Assembly (NCBI GenBank): GCA_963680875.1
Contig: OY804578.1
Span: forward strand, 25,635,101-25,699,100
Length of the DNA stretch: 64,000 nt
Origin: Bathymodiolus brooksi
Lineage: Eukaryota > Mollusca > Bivalvia > Mytilida > Modiolidae
Direction of reading: 5' to 3'
The notes under the pieces were generated by a model that was not told where the DNA came from, searched no databases, and saw nothing but the letters and a program-made list of their open reading frames with translations. Shown in pieces: positions 59,739 to 64,000 of this stretch. A program made the translations under genes and the position numbers. Positions within the stretch are counted from its first letter, which is position 1; every line of letters starts with the position of its first letter.

Positions 59739-62700
59739 GATCTACAAAACACAATACAGAAAACTGAAGATCGAGCAACACAAACCCCATTAAAAACCAA
59801 ACAACGATATACAAAACACTACACAGAAAACTGAAGATAGAGCAACACAAACCCCACTAAAATCAAACAACGATCTACAAAACACTGCACAGAAAACTGA
59901 AGATCGAGCAACACAAACCCCACTAAAAAACAAACAACGATCTACAAAACACTACACAGAAAACTGAAGATCGAGCAACACAAACCCCCCTAAAAACACA
60001 CAATGATCTACAAAACACTACACAGAAAACTGAAGATCGAGCAACACAAACCCCATTAAAAATAAACAACCATCTACAAAACATTACATAGAAAACTGAA
60101 GATTGAGCAACACAAATCCCACTAAAAACAAACAACGATCTACAAAACACTAAACAGAAAACTAAAGATCGAGCAACACAAACCCCACTAAAAACACACA
60201 ATAATCTACAAAACACTACGCAGAAAACTGAAGATCGAGCAAAACAAACCCCACTAAAACCAAACAACGATCTACAAAACACTACACAGAAAACTGAAGA
60301 TCGAGCAACACAAACCCCACTAGAAACAAACAACGATCTACAAAACACTACACAGAAAACTGAAGATCGAGCAACACAAACCCCATTAAAAACAAACAAC
60401 GATCTACAAAGCACTACACAGAAAACTGAAGATAGAGAAACACAAACCCCATTAAAAACAAACAAGGATCTACAACACACTACACAGAAAACTGAAGATC
60501 GAGCAACACAAACCCCATTAAAAATAAACAACCATCTACAAAACACTACATAGAAAACTGAAGATAGAGAAACACAAACCCCCCTAAAAACACACAATAA
60601 TCTACAAAACACTACACAGAAAACTGAAGATCGAGCAACACAAACCCCATTAAAAATAAACAACCATCTACAAAACATTACATAGAAAACTGAAGATTGA
60701 GCAACACAAACCCCACTAAAAACAAACAGCGATCTACAAAACACTACACAGAAAACTGAAGATCGAGCAACACAAACCCCATTAAAAACAAACAAGGATC
60801 TACAAAACACTACACAGAAAACTAAAGATAGAGCAACACGAACCCCACTAAAAACAAACAATGATCTACAAAACACTACACAGAAAACTAAAGATAGAGC
60901 AACACAAACCCCATTAAAAACAAACAACGATCTACAAAACACTACACAGAAAACTGAAGATCGAGCAACACAAACCCCATTAAAAACAAACAACGATCTA
61001 CAAAACACTACACAGAAAACTGAAGATAGAGAAACACAAACCCCATTAAAAACAAACAAGGATCTACAACACACTACACAGAAAACTGAAGATCGAGCAA
61101 CACAAACCCCATTAAAAATAAACAACCATCTACAAAACACTGCATAGAAAACTGAAGATAGAGAAACACAAACCCCATTAAAAACAAACAACGATCTACA
61201 ACACACTACACAGAAAACTGAAGATCGAGCAACACAAACCCCATTAAAAATAAACAACCATCTACAAAACACTACACAGAAAACTGAAGATCAAGCAACA
61301 CAAACCCCCCTAAAACAAACAACGATCTACAAACACTACACAGGAAACTGAAGATCGAGCAACACAAACCCCATTGAAAACAAACAACGATCTACAAAAC
61401 ACTACACAGAAAACTGAAGATAGAGCAACACAAACACCACTAAAATCAAACAACGATCTACAAAACACTACACAGAAAACTGCAGATCGAGCAACACAAA
61501 CACCACTAAAAACAAACAACGATCTACAAAACACTACACAGAAAACTGAAGATCTAGCAACACAAACCCTATTGAAAACAAACAACGATCTACAAAACAC
61601 TACACAGAAAACTGAAGATTGAGCAACACAAACCCCACTAAAAACAAACAATAATCTACAAAACACTACGCAGAAAAATGAAGATCGAGCAACAGAAACC
61701 CCACTAAAACAAACAACTATCTACAAAACACTACACACAAAACTGAAGATCGAGAAACACAAACCCCACTAATAACAAACAACGATCTACAAAACACTAC
61801 ACAGAAAACTGAAGATCTAGCAACACAAACCCCACTAATAGCAAACAACGATCTACAAAACACTACACAGAAAACTGAAGATCGAGCCACACAAACCCCA
61901 TTAAAAACAAACAACGATCTACAAAACACTACACATAAAACTGAAGATGGAGCAACACAAACCCCATTAAAAACAAACAACGATCTACAAAATACTACAC
62001 AGAAAACTGAAGATCGAGCAACACAAACCCCACTAAAAACAAACAAGGATCTACAACATACTACACAGAAAACTGAAGATCGAGCAACACAAACCCCATT
62101 AAAAACAAACAACGATCTACAAAACACTACACAGAAAACTGAGGATCGAGCAACACAAACCCCACTAAAAACAAACAACGATCTAAAAAACACTACACAG
62201 AAAACTGAAGATCGAGCAACACAAACCCCACTAAAAACAAACAACGATCTCCAAAACACTACACAGAAAACTGAAGATCGAGCAAAACAAACCCCACTAA
62301 AAACAAACTACGATCTACAAAACACTACACAGAAAACTGCAGATCGAGCAACACAAACCCCACTAAAAACAAACAACGATCTACAAAACACTACACAGAA
62401 AACTTAAGATCGAGCAACACAAACCCCATTGAAAACAAACACGATCTACAAAACACTACACAGAAAACTGAAGATCGAGCAACACGAACCCCACTAAAAA
62501 CAAACAATAATCTACAAAACTCTACGCATACAAATGAAGATCGAGCAACACAAACCCCACTAAAAACAAACAATAATCTACAAAACACTACACAGAAAAA
62601 TGAAGATCGAGCAACACAAACCCCACTAAAAACAAACAACGATCTACAAAACACTACACAGAAAACTGAAGATCGAGCAACACAAACCCCATTAAAAACA

Positions 62701-62768
62701 AACAGCGATCTACAAAACACTACACATAAAACTGAAGATCGAGCAACACAAACCCCATTAAAAACTAA
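59739..62768. repeat. 66-bp minisatellite, about 46 units
   Basis: Head-to-tail units of 66 bp (some 65-67) containing GATCTACAAAACACTACACA, then GAAAACTGAAGATCGAGC, then AACACAAACCCC and an A-rich end. The plus strand is strongly A- and C-rich. Because 66 bp is 22 codons and the unit lacks stops in one frame on each strand, long open frames arise on both. On the minus strand there is a cysteine-rich hydrophobic 22-residue repeat (up to 449 codons, 59923-61272). On the plus strand there is a hydrophilic repeat (61374-61622). Off-length units break these frames repeatedly, for example near 61310-61340. I see no support for coding. The last unit decays at about 62768. Confidence 0.95.
60055..61270. 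repeat. Nine-unit (594-bp) higher-order repeat inside the minisatellite
   Basis: Unit variants recur with a 594-bp spacing. AACAAGG followed by GATCTACAACACAC occurs at 60461 and 61055. AAATAAACAACCATCT occurs near 60056, 60522, 60650, 61116 and 61246, giving pairs about 594 bp apart. The variant GATAGAGAAACAC follows the same order. This shows segmental amplification of blocks of units, as in the neighbouring 22-bp satellite. Confidence 0.75.
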
Positions 62769-63210
62769 CTTCATTGATTGTATTGCATTATGATTTGAAG
62801 GAAAAGAGAAACCAAAAATTAATGAAATGAAGAAAAAACAAAACAAATGCAGCATAATAAGACAGTATTTATGAGGTTTAGAGTAATATTATTTATAATA
62901 TAGTATCAAATATTTCATGTTGATTTCTTTGTAGAATAAAAATGAAATATTTTCCAATATTTTTACTAGTCTTCCTTCATAAATATAGGGTATTTCCGAA
63001 TGAGTTAAACATATTGCATCTGGACAGATATTACATTCTATTCTGTATCCTTCAAGTTTGGTACGCATTAGCGAGGTTCCGAGTAAAACTATATTTGCAA
63101 GCAAGTAGACGAGAAATAAACAAGATAGCGGAATTCAATACATGTTGCAAAGAAATATGGTGAAATGTAATTGTCACAGACTGAAATATTTGGTACTATA
63201 TTATAAAAGA

Positions 63211-63227
63211 GTTATTGCACTAATATT
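63211..63227 (+). repeat. Inverted repeat, left arm
   Basis: GTTATTGCACTAATATT, an exact reverse complement of 63735-63751. With one mismatch allowed, the match extends outward to 20 bp. The arms enclose about 507 bp. They could be terminal repeats of a small non-autonomous DNA transposon, but flanking target duplications are not evident. Confidence 0.55.
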
Positions 63228-63734
63228 TATATAATAATGTTGTGTTAGCAATGACTATGCCATATAGTGGTCAGGGTTGAAGAAATAGTGCACGACCCAT
63301 TATTATTATGCTGACTGTTATATGTAGACACAATATATTGAGAACTATTACAATAAAGGAGGTCCTGATATTGGTGACTAATATATTGGATCAGATAGTC
63401 TTGAAAGTGTGAGAATATTCTTTGTTTCATTTGAGGCTTTAAAAATATAAAGATTTTTGAAGTTTGAAATTTAATTAACACCAATAACAAGTATTAACAA
63501 ACGTTTAGACGACTATGATGGATTGACAGATTGGATCCACCCCCTTGTACGCGGACTAGCTATATATAGCTTGACAGACAGCTGAAAAACCCAACCTTCC
63601 CAGCGTGAAACTGGCATAGTGGATGTACTATTTTCGCATAGTATATCAATGCTATATAATTCTTTGTGATATATGCCAAAATATCGTATGAACTTATATT
63701 ACAGAAGAAATTTACAGAAAGCATAATAATGAGG

Positions 63735-63751
63735 AATATTAGTGCAATAAC
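63735..63751 (-). repeat. Inverted repeat, right arm
   Basis: AATATTAGTGCAATAAC, the partner of 63211-63227. It is followed on the plus strand by CCTATATGATT, which is not matched outside the left arm beyond a few bases. Confidence 0.55.
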
Positions 63752-64000
63752 CCTATATGATTAAAGTTGACCCGGGGGTGAATATAAAAAAAATGCTTTA
63801 TCAGAATCAAACTTAGATTATCTATCAACAATATTTCAGTCGCTTTATAAATGAAATTGTGTTATTATTTTGAATTAATATTGACGATATTTCGACTTAC
63901 ATATTTATAAATAAGTTTGACTTTCTTATAACCTGTATTATTAGATATGGTGTATATCTGTTCTGTATATTAAGTAATTATTGTTTCTTGTCAGTCACAG

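Larger units (their letters stand above)
62769..64000. other. Non-tandem AT-rich sequence at the right end of the window
   Basis: No convincing gene. Short frames at 62889-63104 (minus), 62942-63163 (plus) and 63245-63490 (minus) overlap or have low-complexity composition and match nothing I recognise. A 17-bp inverted-repeat pair spans 63211-63751. A 14-bp palindrome, AGCTATATATAGCT, is at 63558-63571. No RNA gene was seen. Confidence 0.6.

Noticed and set aside
59923..61272. 449-codon minus-strand frame, and related frames to 62855
   Set aside because: It lies wholly inside the 66-bp minisatellite, is broken by odd-length units, and the opposite strand is open too. It has no start context, domain or unique sequence.
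59739..62768. G-quadruplex or telomere-like potential of the minisatellite's G-rich strand
   Set aside because: Each 66-bp unit has only one GGGG run on the minus strand, so four runs are too far apart for a canonical quadruplex, and the unit does not resemble telomeric repeats.
62889..63490. Three short frames in the right-hand non-tandem region
   Set aside because: Two overlap on opposite strands, all are short and of low complexity, and none resembles a known family.
63558..63571. Palindrome AGCTATATATAGCT as a regulatory site
   Set aside because: It is a real perfect palindrome but isolated in AT-rich DNA, with no neighbouring gene or repeated occurrence to give it meaning.

Overview
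This is AT-rich eukaryotic DNA, about 90 % of it tandem repeat, with no intact host gene that I can support. A short block near 59.4-59.6 kb resembles, from memory only, a dispersed repeat that is very common in marine mussel (Mytilus-type) genomes. Together with the L1-like retrotransposon, this makes a bivalve mollusc the best guess for the organism. The setting looks like heterochromatin or a large satellite block.

Layout. (1) From 1 to about 48.6 kb there is one uninterrupted satellite with a 22-bp monomer, roughly 2,210 copies. The core CATTTGGCTATT is nearly invariant. The ten-base linker, most often CTGTCTAGGT, carries most of the variation. Monomer variants are arranged in nested higher-order repeats (41, 43, 59, 60, 74, 134/135 and 653 monomers). 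The largest is a near-identical copy of bases 1-10218 at 14365-24429. (2) From 48616 to 53392 a 4,777-bp L1-like non-LTR retrotransposon sits in the satellite on the minus strand. It has a 15-bp target-site duplication, a poly-A tail, an AATAAA signal, a 3' stem-loop and an ORF2 broken by two frameshifts and one nonsense codon. No ORF1 is recognisable. (3) From 53408 to about 58.56 kb the 22-bp satellite resumes in the register it left, then decays at its right edge. (4) From 58.56 to 59.74 kb the sequence is non-tandem and includes the mussel-type dispersed repeat. (5) From 59739 to 62768 there is an unrelated minisatellite with a 66-bp unit and about 46 copies. (6) From 62769 to 64000 the sequence is non-tandem, with a 17-bp inverted-repeat pair and no convincing gene.

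The long open frames inside both repeat arrays follow from repeat arithmetic: three 22-bp monomers, or one 66-bp unit, equal 22 codons. I do not treat them as genes. The only recognisable coding material is the dead ORF2 (endonuclease, reverse transcriptase, C-terminal CCHC). The most informative signals are the strict 22-bp register (seven length changes in 48.6 kb, net zero), the layered and in places perfect higher-order duplications, the retrotransposon insertion with a paralogous empty site in the same array, and a nuclear-receptor-type half-site (AGGTCA) in each canonical monomer. All comparisons were made by eye.
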